This document shows positions 33,333-42,341 of a stretch of DNA of 64,000 nt, in pieces. The notes under the pieces are model-generated. The model was not told the origin of the DNA and did not search any database. It saw only the letters and a list, made by a program, of their open reading frames with translations. The position numbers were made by a program, and so were the translations under genes. Source of the DNA: CATQGW01 sp965242565 (GTDB lineage Bacteria > Chloroflexota > Dehalococcoidia > Bin125); NCBI GenBank assembly GCA_965242565.1, contig OZ251457.1:1488001-1552000 (forward strand), given 5' to 3'. How positions within the stretch are numbered: the first letter of the stretch is position 1; each line of letters opens with the position of its first letter.

Positions 33333-34535
33333 TCAATCCGCCGCGGCGGGCGACGCCGGCGTGCGCGAGGCCAGCTCGTCGAGGATCTCGCCGGTGTGCT
33401 CGCCGGGCATTGCCGTGCCGAACCAGCGGGCGGGGGTGCGCTCGAGCGTCCAGGGCGGGCCGCCGGTGCGCAGGCGGCCCCAGCCGGAGGTTTGCACCTC
33501 GTGGATGTAGTTGTTTTCCAGCACCTGCGCGTGATCGCGCAGCACATCCCAAGTGAGAGGGAAGCCGCAGGGGACGCGGGCTGCGCCGAGGCGCAGCATC
33601 CAATAGTCGCGGGGGAACTGGGCGAAGGCGTCCTGCAGGAGCGCGGCCAAGTCGTCGCGGTGGCGGACGCGGTCGCGGTTGGTTGCGAAGCTTGGGTCGT
33701 GGGCGAGCGGCGGCAGCCCTTCGGCCTCCGATGCTTCGAGCACCTGGGTTAAGCGCCGCCATTCCTGCTCGCTGGTCGCCGAGACGCCGAGCCAGCGGTC
33801 GTCGCGGCAGCGGAAGGCCTGGTCGGGTGCGGCGGCGAAGCCGGCCGAGCCGAGCGGCGCGTGGAGTTCGCCGCCGGTGAGGTGTTCGGCAATGCGGGCG
33901 CTTTGCAGGGCCATCCCGGCGCGCAGCATGCTGACGTGGATTCGCTGGCCTTGGCCGGTGCGATGACGCGCGAGCAGGCCCATCAGCACGGCCTGGGCGG
34001 CGACGTTGCCGGTGGTGGCGTCCAGCTGGGTAAAGTGGCGGTAGACCTCGGGGCGTCCGCCGCGCGCGCCGTTGACGGACCAGAAGCCGGTGAAATACTG
34101 GCATTGGATGTCGGCGCCGGGCTTGTCGCGCATGGGGCCGTGCTCGCCCCAGCCGCTGACGGTGGTGTAGACGACGCGGGGGTTGGCGGCGCGGACCTGT
34201 TCGTAGCCCATGCCCAGTCGCTCGGCTGCGCCGTGGCGCATGTTGACCAGCAGCACATCGCAGGTTTCCAGCAGGCGATAGGCCGTCTCGCGATCTGCGT
34301 CGGACTTGAGGTCGAGGAAGAGGCCGCGCTTGTTCATGTTCCAGGTGATGTAGCCGACTGAGGTACCGTCGAGCGTCGGGGGAGCGCCGCCTCCGAGGAT
34401 GCCGGGATCGAGGCCGGGCTGTTCGATGTGGATGACGTCGGCGCCGAGCGCGCCGAGCTGCATTGAGGCCCAGGGGCCGACCAACCAGAGGGTCATGTCG
34501 AAGACGCGCACGCCGTCGAGCGGTCCGGCTGCCAT
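33333..34535 (-). CDS. class III CoA-transferase (CaiB/BaiF)
   Basis: 400 residues. MAAGPLDGVRVFDMTLWLVGPWASMQLGALGADVIHIEQPGLD opens the protein; the candidate catalytic aspartate is Asp172 in FTQLDATTGN. The start at 34535 has GGAGG upstream; an in-frame extension to 34574 is less likely. It is first in a two-gene unit with the CaiB gene at 32182 and only distantly similar to it, so this is not a recent duplicate. A third member lies at 53500-54768. Confidence 0.9.
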   Translation of the reverse strand: MAAGPLDGVRVFDMTLWLVGPWASMQLGALGADVIHIEQPGLDPGILGGGAPPTLDGTSVGYITWNMNKRGLFLDLKSDADRETAYRLLETCDVLLVNMRHGAAERLGMGYEQVRAANPRVVYTTVSGWGEHGPMRDKPGADIQCQYFTGFWSVNGARGGRPEVYRHFTQLDATTGNVAAQAVLMGLLARHRTGQGQRIHVSMLRAGMALQSARIAEHLTGGELHAPLGSAGFAAAPDQAFRCRDDRWLGVSATSEQEWRRLTQVLEASEAEGLPPLAHDPSFATNRDRVRHRDDLAALLQDAFAQFPRDYWMLRLGAARVPCGFPLTWDVLRDHAQVLENNYIHEVQTSGWGRLRTGGPPWTLERTPARWFGTAMPGEHTGEILDELASRTPASPAAAD

Positions 34536-34575
34536 TGCGGTCTCCCTCCGTTCGGATGCGCTCAACATAGCCAAC

Positions 34576-34902
34576 TCAGCCGCCGCCGCGTTGGGCTTTG
34601 AGCATGAAGCGGTCGAAGACGGCGTCTACCGTGCGCCGGTCGGCGGCGGAGAAGGTGAAGAAATGCTCGTCGATCATCGTGGAGAGCCGGCGGTGGAACG
34701 GACGGCGCTCGGTGCGCCAGACGACCTGCCAGCCGTCGCCGCGCATCGCCCCGTCGGGGCGAACCACGCCGTCGGGATCGGCCGCGCCGGGCGCGTGGTG
34801 TTCGACGGCGGCTGCGCCCATGTCTTCGAGATACTCGCGCAGCCGCCAGATCGGGACCCCGCGCAATGTCACCTCGCGCACAGCAAGTCTGTGTTCGGCC
34901 AT
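34576..34902 (-). CDS. conserved-looking hypothetical protein
   Basis: 108 residues, mixed alpha/beta, without signal or membrane segments. It has a globular appearance (HRLAVREVTLRGVPIWRLREYLEDMGA; MIDEHFFTFSAADRRTVDAVFDRF). No family is recognised with confidence. It ends 40 bp before the CaiB pair and is divergent from the SDR gene, sharing a 37-bp spacer with it. Confidence 0.6.
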   Translation of the reverse strand: MAEHRLAVREVTLRGVPIWRLREYLEDMGAAAVEHHAPGAADPDGVVRPDGAMRGDGWQVVWRTERRPFHRRLSTMIDEHFFTFSAADRRTVDAVFDRFMLKAQRGGG

Positions 34903-34925
34903 CGCTCACCTCGCAACCTCCGACG

Positions 34926-34931
34926 TACGCT
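34926..34931 (+). promoter_or_regulatory. -10-like hexamer TACGCT before SDR gene
   Basis: TACGCT lies eight bases before the ATG at 34940. It fits the leaderless pattern less tightly than the others. Confidence 0.35.
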
Positions 34932-34939
34932 AACCGTGC

Positions 34940-36367
34940 ATGTCTCACATCCTCGTCGTCGGCGCGAGTGGGTACATCGGAAGCCATCTGGCTCCACTGT
35001 TGGCGGCGCGCGGGCATCGGGTGCGGGCGGCGGCGCGGCGGTTGGATGTGCTTGAGGCGCGCGGCTGGCGGGGAATTGAGCTGTGCGCGGCCGATGTGTT
35101 CGATCGCGAGTCATTGGCGGCGGCATTGGAGGATGTCGACACCGCCTACTATCTCGTCCACTCGATGGCGGCCGGCAAGGACTTTGGGGCGCTGGATCGG
35201 CGGGCGGCCGACAATTTCCGCGAGGCGGCCGAGCGGGCGGGCGTGGGGCGGATCGTCTATCTCGGCGGCCTTCAGCCGCAGGGCGACGCCTCGCCGCACC
35301 TGGCGTCGCGACGCGAGACGGGCGAGCGGCTGCGGGCCGGCGCAGTGCCCGTGACGGAGCTGCGGGCAGGCATCATCGTCGGGCCAGGCTCGGCGGCGTT
35401 CGAGGTGATCCGCGATCTCGTCTACCACCTGCCGGTGATGGTTGCGCCGCGCTGGATTCGCTCGCGCAGCCAGCCGATCGCGTTGGACGATCTGCTGCAT
35501 TATCTGGTTGAGTTGGCGGATCGGCCGGCTCCTGGGGCGATCTACGACGCGGTCGGGCCCGAGACGCTTTCCTACGCCGAGCTGCTGAGCGAGTTCGCGG
35601 AAGTGGTTGAGCGCCCGCTGCGGATCGTCTCGCTGCCGGTGCTCACGCCGCGGCTGTCGTCGTACTGGCTCGATTTGGTCACGGCGGTGCCGGCCGGCGT
35701 CGCGCGGCCGCTGATCGACGGACTCAAGCACGACCTGATCTCGGATCAGCCGGATGCGCTGGCGGAGCTGATCCCGCGCGCGCGGCAGAGCTATCGGGAA
35801 GCGGTGCGCAGCGCGCTGGCGGCGGAGGGGCGCGACGATCTGCCGATCCGCTGGACGGAGGGCGCGTTCCGCTATCGGCAGCAGCGGCACGACATCGCGT
35901 TTTACGACAAGTCGGTGCGCTCGGAAGCGCGGAGCGAGGCGGACGCCGAGGCGGTCTGGCGGCAGATCAGCGCGCTGGGCGGGCGCAACGGCTGGTACTA
36001 CGCCGACGCGCTGTGGCGGCTGCGAGGGGCGATCGACCGGGCGCTGGGCGGGGTGGGGATGCGGCGCGGGCGGCGGCATCCGACGGAGCTGCGGGTGGGC
36101 GATCCGCTGGATTTCTGGCGGGTAGCGGCGGTGGAACCGGGGCGGCGGCTGACGCTGGTGGCGGAGATGAAGCTGCCGGGGTCGGCGGTGCTGGAGCTGT
36201 CGGTGGAGCCGGCGGGAGATGGGGCGCGGGTTGTTTTGCAGGCGCATTTCCACCCCGCCGGCGTGTGGGGGCTGCTCTACTGGCACGCGCTGCGCCCGGT
36301 TCACGCGCCGATCTTCCGCAATCTGCCGCGGGCGATTGCGCGGCGGGCTGAAGGCGGCGGGAGGTGA
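34940..36367 (+). CDS. NAD(P)-binding atypical SDR fused to DUF2867
   Basis: 475 residues. Residues 1-290 are an atypical short-chain dehydrogenase/NmrA-like Rossmann domain with GASGYIGSHLA (8-18) and DVDTAYYLVHSMAAGKDF. Residues 320-470 match DUF2867, a START-like fold, with HDIAFYDKSVRSEARSEADAEAVW and NGWYYADALWRLRGAIDRALGGVGMRRGRR. Fusions of this kind are annotated as NAD(P)H-binding proteins in many bacteria, but the reaction is unknown. The catalytic Tyr-x3-Lys is not evident, so a regulatory or isomerase role is possible. Confidence 0.85.
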   Translation: MSHILVVGASGYIGSHLAPLLAARGHRVRAAARRLDVLEARGWRGIELCAADVFDRESLAAALEDVDTAYYLVHSMAAGKDFGALDRRAADNFREAAERAGVGRIVYLGGLQPQGDASPHLASRRETGERLRAGAVPVTELRAGIIVGPGSAAFEVIRDLVYHLPVMVAPRWIRSRSQPIALDDLLHYLVELADRPAPGAIYDAVGPETLSYAELLSEFAEVVERPLRIVSLPVLTPRLSSYWLDLVTAVPAGVARPLIDGLKHDLISDQPDALAELIPRARQSYREAVRSALAAEGRDDLPIRWTEGAFRYRQQRHDIAFYDKSVRSEARSEADAEAVWRQISALGGRNGWYYADALWRLRGAIDRALGGVGMRRGRRHPTELRVGDPLDFWRVAAVEPGRRLTLVAEMKLPGSAVLELSVEPAGDGARVVLQAHFHPAGVWGLLYWHALRPVHAPIFRNLPRAIARRAEGGGR

Positions 36368-36390
36368 GGGGGGCTTTGTAGGTTGTGGCG

Positions 36391-36444
36391 GCCGACCCCC
36401 CAGTCCGCTAGAAGCGGACAGCCCCCCTGCGTAGGGGGGCGATT
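36391..36444. repeat. family D double hairpin
   Basis: GTCCGC-TAGAA-GCGGAC (36403-36419) is followed by GCCCCCC-TGCGTA-GGGGGGC (36421-36440). The same two-hairpin element occurs at 16158-16209 (inverted), 46511-46560 and 59701-59752 with compensated changes. Nothing else is seen in this 200-bp spacer except the promoter below. Confidence 0.85.
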
Positions 36445-36518
36445 GGGGTGGGGAGGTTTGCAGAGGGAGCTTTGTTTCGGCGATTCGTTAGTTTCGCACG
36501 TTCAAACTATGTAATGCC

Positions 36519-36524
36519 TAGACT
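36519..36524 (+). promoter_or_regulatory. -10-like TAGACT upstream of the ABC importer operon
   Basis: TAGACT lies in an AT-richer island (36481-36520), 43 bases before the binding-protein ATG, which has its own GGGGAG. The same CTAGACTGTG block lies upstream of the PhyH gene (46682-46691). Confidence 0.45.
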
Positions 36525-36567
36525 GTGGCGCACTGCACAGACGGTGCAGCGAACGAGGGGGAGCGAC

Positions 36568-38553
36568 ATGAGCGAGCGAACCTACTGGGAGCGGACGCGC
36601 AGGCGGCGGCTGAGCCGTCGGGGGCTGCTGTCGGCGAGCGCGCGGGCCGGGGTGGGCGCGGCCGGGCTGGCGCTGGTGGGCTGCGGCGACGACGACGATG
36701 ACGACGCGCCGGCGGCGGTCGCGCAGGCGCAGCAGCAGCAAGCGATGCAGCAACAGCAGGCGGCGCAGCAGCAGGCGCAGGTCGTTGAGCAGCAGGAGCA
36801 GCAGGCGGCGCAGCAGCAGGCCATGCAACAGCAGGACCAGCAGCAGGCGATGCAGCAGGACGCCCAGCAGCAGGCCATGCAACAGCAGGCGATGGTCAGC
36901 GAGAAGCAGTACGGCGGCTCGATCATCGAGCAGTCGGCGAACGTCTACGAGACATGGGACCCGCAACGCACCGTGGCCAGCCCGGTGTTGCAGGTGCTGG
37001 CGCGAATTCAGTCGAAGCTGCTGCGCTTCGAGAACCCGAACAGCGGAGAGCTGAGCGGCGACCTGGCGGAGACGTGGGAGACGCCGGACGCGACGACGAT
37101 CGTGCTGAACCTGCGCTCCGGAGCGGCCTGGCACAACTACGGCCCGGGCGCGAGCAACCCGGCCGCGGCGGCGGGGCGCGCGCTGACGACCGAGGACATC
37201 GTCTGGAACATCGACCGGCAGCGGAACAAGACGCTGGCCGACGGGGCGGAGACGGGCGACTTCGGGCGCAGCGCGTACTGGGGCGGTCTGGACACGATCG
37301 ACCAGGGCGACGGCAGCGTGACGCTGAATCTGTCGGAGCCGGATGCGACCTACGTGCAGGGGCTGGCGAACGAGTTCAACCTGTTCAACCAGCCGGAGCT
37401 GGTCTCGGCGAACGAGGATCGGCACACGGAGATCGACCCGTCGCGGGTGATCGGCACCGGGCCGTTCATCCTGACGCGCTGGGATCCGGGCGAGGGGATT
37501 TCGTGCGTGCGCAACCCGGACTTCTTCGGGTCGCCGGAGCGCCCGTACCTGGACTCCTACGTCTGGGTGCAGACCTTCCAAGACCCGAACGCCTACCGGA
37601 TCGCGTTCGAGCAGAAGCAGGTCGACTCGATGACCGACCCGGATCCGAACACGATCCTGGCGATTCACGACGACCGGCAGGACGAGACGTACCTGACGTT
37701 CCAAGGGGTGGCGAACACGGTGGCGATTTTCACGCCGTCGAACAAGCCGCCGTGGAACGACCTGCGGCTGACGCGGGCGATTGATCTGGCGGTGAATCGC
37801 CGGCAGCTGATTCAGCAGCTGCACAACGGGTTCGGGAAGGTTTCCGGGCCGGTCTCGTGGATGCAGGACGCCTGGGCGATTTCGCAGGAGGATCTGGAGA
37901 CGATTCCGGGCTACCGGATCGACAAGGACGCGGACATCGAGGAGGCGCGCGCGCTGTGGAACGCGGCGGGCGGCCCCGACATCGGCCAGATCGACTGGGT
38001 GACCTCGGAGTTGTGGGCGGCGCGCGCGGCGTGGTCGGCGACGCCGGGGATCATCGCGGAGATGTTCAACCGGGCGTTCGACACGGATCAGTTCAACGGG
38101 ATCACGAAGCCGTACCTGGAGATCATCCCGAGCTGGCTGGCGCACGATTTCGACCCGTTCTTCAGCTGGATCCCGAACATCGAGATCCCGGACGCGCGGG
38201 CGGACATGATCGGGGCGTTCACGACGGGCGCGGGCTCGAACTACTGGGACATCTCGGATCCGTACATCGACGAGACGCTGCTCGCGGCGAAGCAGGAGCT
38301 GGACTACGAGACGGCGTTCCAGATGATCCGGGATGTGCAGGACTACGTGATGGAGCGGGGGCAGTACGGGCGCTCGATCTGCTACAACTACATCTTCCCG
38401 GCGATCCGCTACAACTACAACCACCCGCAGCTCTTCAGCCCCGAGGAAGGCTGGAACTTCCTGGACACGAGTCTGCAGGCGCACGAGCAGTGGATCGATG
38501 CGGAGGATCCGTCGATCGCGGGCCGCAACGCGCCGTCGCCGGTGCCGCTCTGA
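36568..38553 (+). CDS. ABC-transporter substrate-binding lipoprotein, family 5, with poly-Gln linker
   Basis: 661 residues. The N-terminus combines a twin-arginine motif (SRRGLL, 16-21), a hydrophobic stretch and a lipobox LVGC with Cys39, so it is probably exported folded by Tat and lipid-anchored. Residues 53-109 are almost entirely Gln with Ala, Met and Glu, an unusual flexible stalk. The rest is an SBP_bac_5 domain (oligopeptide/dipeptide/nickel type): LAETWETPDATTIVLNLRSGAAWHNYGP and RPYLDSYVWVQTFQDPNAYRIAFEQKQVD. It heads an operon with two permeases; the ligand is unknown. Confidence 0.92.
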   Translation: MSERTYWERTRRRRLSRRGLLSASARAGVGAAGLALVGCGDDDDDDAPAAVAQAQQQQAMQQQQAAQQQAQVVEQQEQQAAQQQAMQQQDQQQAMQQDAQQQAMQQQAMVSEKQYGGSIIEQSANVYETWDPQRTVASPVLQVLARIQSKLLRFENPNSGELSGDLAETWETPDATTIVLNLRSGAAWHNYGPGASNPAAAAGRALTTEDIVWNIDRQRNKTLADGAETGDFGRSAYWGGLDTIDQGDGSVTLNLSEPDATYVQGLANEFNLFNQPELVSANEDRHTEIDPSRVIGTGPFILTRWDPGEGISCVRNPDFFGSPERPYLDSYVWVQTFQDPNAYRIAFEQKQVDSMTDPDPNTILAIHDDRQDETYLTFQGVANTVAIFTPSNKPPWNDLRLTRAIDLAVNRRQLIQQLHNGFGKVSGPVSWMQDAWAISQEDLETIPGYRIDKDADIEEARALWNAAGGPDIGQIDWVTSELWAARAAWSATPGIIAEMFNRAFDTDQFNGITKPYLEIIPSWLAHDFDPFFSWIPNIEIPDARADMIGAFTTGAGSNYWDISDPYIDETLLAAKQELDYETAFQMIRDVQDYVMERGQYGRSICYNYIFPAIRYNYNHPQLFSPEEGWNFLDTSLQAHEQWIDAEDPSIAGRNAPSPVPL

Positions 38554-38636
38554 TCGGCAGCGGCGGCGAGCAGCCCGCCGCCGGTCGGCGGCGGGCTGCA
38601 ATCGGCGACGGCAAGGCGATCTAGGCGACCGAGGCG

Positions 38637-39596
38637 ATGCAGCAGTACATCATCCGCAGGTTGATCGGCGCGATCTTCGTCATCTTCCTGACGGGCACGT
38701 TCATCTTCTTCATGCTGCGGCTGCTGCCGGGCGATCCGGCGGCGGCGTCGCTGGGTCTGGACGCGGGGTCGATTTCGCCGGAGGCGCTGGAGCAGCGGAA
38801 CGCGAAGCTGGGGCTGGACAAGCCGCTGCACACGCAGTACTTCAACTGGCTGTGGGATACGGTGCGACTGGATCTGGGGCGGCCATTCTCGAAGGAGGGG
38901 GTGACCGTCTGGTATGAGATCGGGCGATCGCTGCCGTACTCGATCGAGCTGAGCGTGCTGATCCTGATCGTGGGCTTCAGCGTGGCGATCCCGATCGGGC
39001 TGCTGAGCGCGATTTTCCAGGATCGCTGGGTGGACTACGTGCTGCGGACGCTGGCGATTCTGGCGTTGGCGGCGCCGGTCTTCTGGACGGCGGCGATTGC
39101 GACGCTGGCGGTGCTGCAGTGGGAGCTGTTCACGATCGATGTGATCGCGCAGCCGCATTTCTGGGAGGATCCGGGGGCGGCGCTGACCTGGTACCTGATT
39201 CCGATGCTGGCGGGGGGCTTCGCGGGGACGGCGGCGACGATGCGGCTGCTGCGCTCGCAGATGCTGGAGGTGCTGCGGCAGGACTACGTGCGGACGGCGC
39301 GGGCGAAGGGGCTGCGGGAGAGCATGGTGATCATGCGTCACGCGCTGCGCAACGCGCTGGTGCCGGTGCTGACGGTGATGGGGGTGACGCTGGCGACGAT
39401 CATCGGCTCGCAGGTGATTCTGGAGAACATGTTCAACATTCCCGGGATCGGCAACAAGATCATCTCGGCCTTTTTCGGCCGCGATTACCCGGTCGTGCAG
39501 GCGGTGGTGCTGCTGATCGCGGTGTTCGTGGTGGTGACGAACTTCGTCGTGGACATTCTCTACGGCATCATCGACCCGCGCATCCGCTTCAGCTGA
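38637..39596 (+). CDS. ABC-transporter permease, DppB/OppB-like
   Basis: 319 residues with six predicted helices and the N-terminal IIRRLIGAIFVIFLTGTFIFFMLRLLPGDPA typical of peptide permeases. The EAA motif for ATPase contact is in LRQDYVRTARAKGLRESMVIMRHALRNALVPVLT. It lies 83 bp after the binding protein and 21 bp before the second permease. Confidence 0.93.
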   Translation: MQQYIIRRLIGAIFVIFLTGTFIFFMLRLLPGDPAAASLGLDAGSISPEALEQRNAKLGLDKPLHTQYFNWLWDTVRLDLGRPFSKEGVTVWYEIGRSLPYSIELSVLILIVGFSVAIPIGLLSAIFQDRWVDYVLRTLAILALAAPVFWTAAIATLAVLQWELFTIDVIAQPHFWEDPGAALTWYLIPMLAGGFAGTAATMRLLRSQMLEVLRQDYVRTARAKGLRESMVIMRHALRNALVPVLTVMGVTLATIIGSQVILENMFNIPGIGNKIISAFFGRDYPVVQAVVLLIAVFVVVTNFVVDILYGIIDPRIRFS

Positions 39597-39617
39597 GCGA
39601 CGACCGGAGCACGCAAC

Positions 39618-40598
39618 ATGAGCCGCACTGTCGAGCAGGTCGCCGCGCCGATTGAGGAGCCCTCGGCGTGGTCGCGCGTGGGCGGCGGCGCGCGCTGGCT
39701 GGGCAACTTCATCCGGCGGAAGCCGCTCGGCTCGGTGGGGCTGTTCATCGTGGTGCTGTTCTGCGTGCTGGCGGTTCTGGCGGATGTGATTGGGCGGCAC
39801 GATCCGGATGAGATTTTCGAGAGCCCGAATCCGGATTACAAGGCGAATCCGACGACGCTGGAGTTGGCGCGGGATCCGGGGATCGGCTCGCCGGTGCTGG
39901 TGGATCAGTTCCTGGAGCCGAGCGGGAAGCACTGGTTCGGCACGGACAAATTCGGGCGCGACATCTACGCGCAGGTGATTCACGGCTCGCGGTTGTCGCT
40001 GATCGTGGGGCTGGGTGCGTCGGTGATTGCGGTGGTGGGCGGGCTGATCATCGGGATGCTCTCGGCGTACTACTCGGGGGCGGTGGATCTGTTCATTCAG
40101 CGGCTGATCGACATGCTGCAGGCGATTCCGTTCCTGATTCTGGTCTTCGCGTTCACGCAGATCACGGAGGCGTCGGTGACGAATATGGTGATCTGGCTGG
40201 GGGTGGCGGGGTTTGCGATCACGACGCGGCTGATTCGGTCGGCGGTGCTGGGGGTGCGGGAGAGCGAGTTCGTGACGGCGGCGCGGGTAGTGGGGGCGTC
40301 GGATTTGCGGATCATGATTCGGCACGTGCTGCCGAATGTGGGGGCGGTGCTGATCATCGCGTTCTCGATCGGGATCGGGGCGTACATTCTGGCGGAGGCG
40401 TCGCTCTCGTTCCTGGGCGCGGGAGCGCAGGGGGTGCCGAGTTGGGGGAAGATGGTGCAGGCGGGGCGGGCGTCGCTGGATCTGCATCCGTGGTTGACGG
40501 TGTTCGCGGGGGCGGCGATCACGCTGATCGTGATGGGCTTCAATCTGCTGGGGGACGCGCTGCGGGATGTGCTGGATCCGCGGCTCAGGGGGGTGTAG
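39618..40598 (+). CDS. ABC-transporter permease, DppC/OppC-like
   Basis: 326 residues. An N-terminal cytosolic tail is followed by six helices; the EAA loop is FVTAARVVGASDLRIMIRHVLPNVGAVLIIAF. GTDKFGRDIYAQVIHGSRLSL is the family signature. The gene ends tail-to-tail with the membrane-cassette gene at 40585 (14 bp overlap). No DppD/DppF-type ATPase follows, so the importer must borrow an ATPase encoded elsewhere, or the set was interrupted here. Confidence 0.93.
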   Translation: MSRTVEQVAAPIEEPSAWSRVGGGARWLGNFIRRKPLGSVGLFIVVLFCVLAVLADVIGRHDPDEIFESPNPDYKANPTTLELARDPGIGSPVLVDQFLEPSGKHWFGTDKFGRDIYAQVIHGSRLSLIVGLGASVIAVVGGLIIGMLSAYYSGAVDLFIQRLIDMLQAIPFLILVFAFTQITEASVTNMVIWLGVAGFAITTRLIRSAVLGVRESEFVTAARVVGASDLRIMIRHVLPNVGAVLIIAFSIGIGAYILAEASLSFLGAGAQGVPSWGKMVQAGRASLDLHPWLTVFAGAAITLIVMGFNLLGDALRDVLDPRLRGV

Positions 40599-41046
40599 GG
40601 GGGAGCGCGTCGAGGACGCGGTATTCGGTGTGGCCGGGGGGCAGTCCGGCGTCCTGGGCGGCGGCGCGCATGGCGGTGATGGCGTCGGTCCAACCTTCGC
40701 TCCAGCCGGCGAGGAAGGACTCCGCCCAGGCGGAGTCTGCGGCGTTGTCGGCCAGTTGGGCGGCGATCCAGTCGGCGCGGCCTTCGGGGATGCCGTCGTT
40801 GAATGCGTCGTCGTAGACGCGGTCGTAGGCGGTTTGCCAGGAGCGCTGTTCGGCGGCGGCGAGGTCGTCGGCGGTGTTGAGCGAGAGCGGGTCGAACAGC
40901 GCGCCGATCAGTGCGGCGGCGAGGACGCCGAGGACGGCGGCGATCAGGGTGTGGCGGCCGATGGGGTCGCGTCCGCGCTGCCACCAGGGGCGGGCATCCT
41001 CTGCGCGGTCCCAGCCGCTCAGCTGCGTGCGTTCGGGCCCGCTCAT
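40585..41046 (-). CDS. cassette membrane protein B3 (unknown)
   Basis: 153 residues. Layout: about 31 cytosolic residues with Trp/Arg-rich GWDRAEDARPWWQRGRDPIGRHTL, one transmembrane helix (about 32-51), then an external helical domain. It shares with B1 and B2 the juxtamembrane (W/P)(I/L)GRHT and the C-terminal WSEGWTDAITAMRAAAQDAGLPPG...YRVLDALPP. The ATG overlaps the A3 stop (ATGA). No family is recognised; it is the third copy of the B protein in the array. Confidence 0.75.
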   Translation of the reverse strand: MSGPERTQLSGWDRAEDARPWWQRGRDPIGRHTLIAAVLGVLAAALIGALFDPLSLNTADDLAAAEQRSWQTAYDRVYDDAFNDGIPEGRADWIAAQLADNAADSAWAESFLAGWSEGWTDAITAMRAAAQDAGLPPGHTEYRVLDALPPTPP

Positions 41047-41453
41047 TCGAGTAGTTGCTCCCACTCGTCGAAGGAGTCTTCGAGTTCGAGTTTCTGGCGT
41101 CGGGCACGTTCGAGGGCGATTTCGACGGCGAGGTTCCAAGCGCGCCAGCGGGCGGTGCGGTGGGCTTCGGCGGGGTCGCCGTCGGTGAGCAGCGCGGGCA
41201 GCTCGAGTGCGGCCTGCTCTGCGCCGGCGGCCTGGCCGGCGGCGCGGCCTTCGGTCCAACCGTCGAACGCGCCCTCGCGATCGCCGCGGACTTCTGCGCC
41301 GGCGATCTGCTCGACCTCGATCTGGTCGAGGGCGGAGATCAGGTAGCCGATGGCGGCGGTGACGGCGAAGGCGGCGAGGAAGGTGAGGGCGGCCTGGCGG
41401 GGGAGGTCGTAGCGCCAGAGGGCGGCGATTCGGGTGAGCCGATTGGCGATCAT
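41043..41453 (-). CDS. cassette membrane protein A3 (unknown)
   Basis: 136 residues: a short cytosolic segment ending ALWRYDLPRQAAL, one transmembrane helix (about 20-42), then an external helical domain with RTARWRAWNLAVEIALERA and C-terminal DSFDEWEQLLE. It aligns with A1 and A2 through (L/P)WRYDLxRQ and an AWN-A segment but is the most diverged. It overlaps B2 upstream and B3 downstream by ATGA at both ends. Confidence 0.75.
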   Translation of the reverse strand: MIANRLTRIAALWRYDLPRQAALTFLAAFAVTAAIGYLISALDQIEVEQIAGAEVRGDREGAFDGWTEGRAAGQAAGAEQAALELPALLTDGDPAEAHRTARWRAWNLAVEIALERARRQKLELEDSFDEWEQLLE

Positions 41454-41932
41454 CGGCGTTGGGCGCTTTCGAGGATGTAGAACTCGGGGGCGCGTTCGGA
41501 GTAGCCGGCTTCTTCCGAAGCGTTGCGCATTGCTTCGAGCGCTTCGTTCCAGCCGGCGGCCCAGCCTTCGCGGAAGCCGAGGGCCCAGGGGGCGTCGGCG
41601 GTCTGGTCGCTTTGGCCGCCCTCGATGATCAGGGCGGCGAGCGCTTCGGTGCGGGCGTCGGCGGTGGCGACGGCGAGCGCGTCTTCCCAGGCTGCGGCGT
41701 AGGAGCGCTGCATTGCCTCGTTTTCGATGGCCTCGATGTCGCCCTGGGGAGTGGCGCTGAGGGGGTCGATGAAGGTGACGGCGGCGTAGCCGATCAGGGC
41801 GGCGAGCGCGCCGCCGAGGATGGCGGCGGCGATGGTGTGGCGTCCGATCCAGTCGCGGTTGCGGCGCCAGGTGCCGCGATGGGGGTCGGTTCGGCCCCAG
41901 CCTTGCAAGGGGCGCTCGCGCTGTTCACTCAT
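41450..41932 (-). CDS. cassette membrane protein B2 (unknown)
   Basis: 160 residues: basic, Trp-rich cytosolic start (QGWGRTDPHRGTWRRNRDWIGRHT), transmembrane helix about 32-54, external domain with SYAAAWEDALAVATADARTEAL and the conserved WAAGWNEALEAMRNASEEAGY. Start overlaps the A2 stop; stop overlaps the A3 start. Unknown family. Confidence 0.75.
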   Translation of the reverse strand: MSEQRERPLQGWGRTDPHRGTWRRNRDWIGRHTIAAAILGGALAALIGYAAVTFIDPLSATPQGDIEAIENEAMQRSYAAAWEDALAVATADARTEALAALIIEGGQSDQTADAPWALGFREGWAAGWNEALEAMRNASEEAGYSERAPEFYILESAQRR

Positions 41933-42336
41933 CGCAGCAGCTCGATCCACTGGGTGCCGGGTTCGCGCTCGAGCAGTTGGCGTGGGAGGCGGCGGGCCGT
42001 GGTGCGGACGGCGTCGTTCCAGGCGTACTGGTAGGCGAGGTGGTAGCCGTCGTTGCGTGCGCCGTTTTGCAGGAGGGCGGGGAGGTCCTGGGCGGCGAGG
42101 TCGTCGGCGATGAGTCGGGCGTCGCGGCGGGCGCGCTGCTCGGCGAAGTAGCGTCCACGGCTTTCGCCGCTGAGTTCGGCCTGTTCGGATGTGACCATCG
42201 AGACGCCGCCGCGGAAAGCGGGGGTGGCGGCGATGATGATGATCATCATGATGCCGATCACGAGGAAGCCTGCGCTGAAGGCGATTGTGGACTGGCGGAT
42301 GAGGTCGTAGCGCCAGAGTGTGCGGAGGCGGGTCAT
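41929..42336 (-). CDS. cassette membrane protein A2 (unknown)
   Basis: 135 residues starting at ATG 42336, six bases after the B1 stop. MTRLRTLWRYDLIRQSTIAF, transmembrane helix about 16-38, then an external helical domain with ARRDARLIADDLAAQDLPALLQNGARNDGYHLAYQYAWNDAV and the C-terminal PGTQWIELLR shared with A1. Unknown family. Confidence 0.75.
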   Translation of the reverse strand: MTRLRTLWRYDLIRQSTIAFSAGFLVIGIMMIIIIAATPAFRGGVSMVTSEQAELSGESRGRYFAEQRARRDARLIADDLAAQDLPALLQNGARNDGYHLAYQYAWNDAVRTTARRLPRQLLEREPGTQWIELLR

Positions 42337-42341
42337 GGTGT

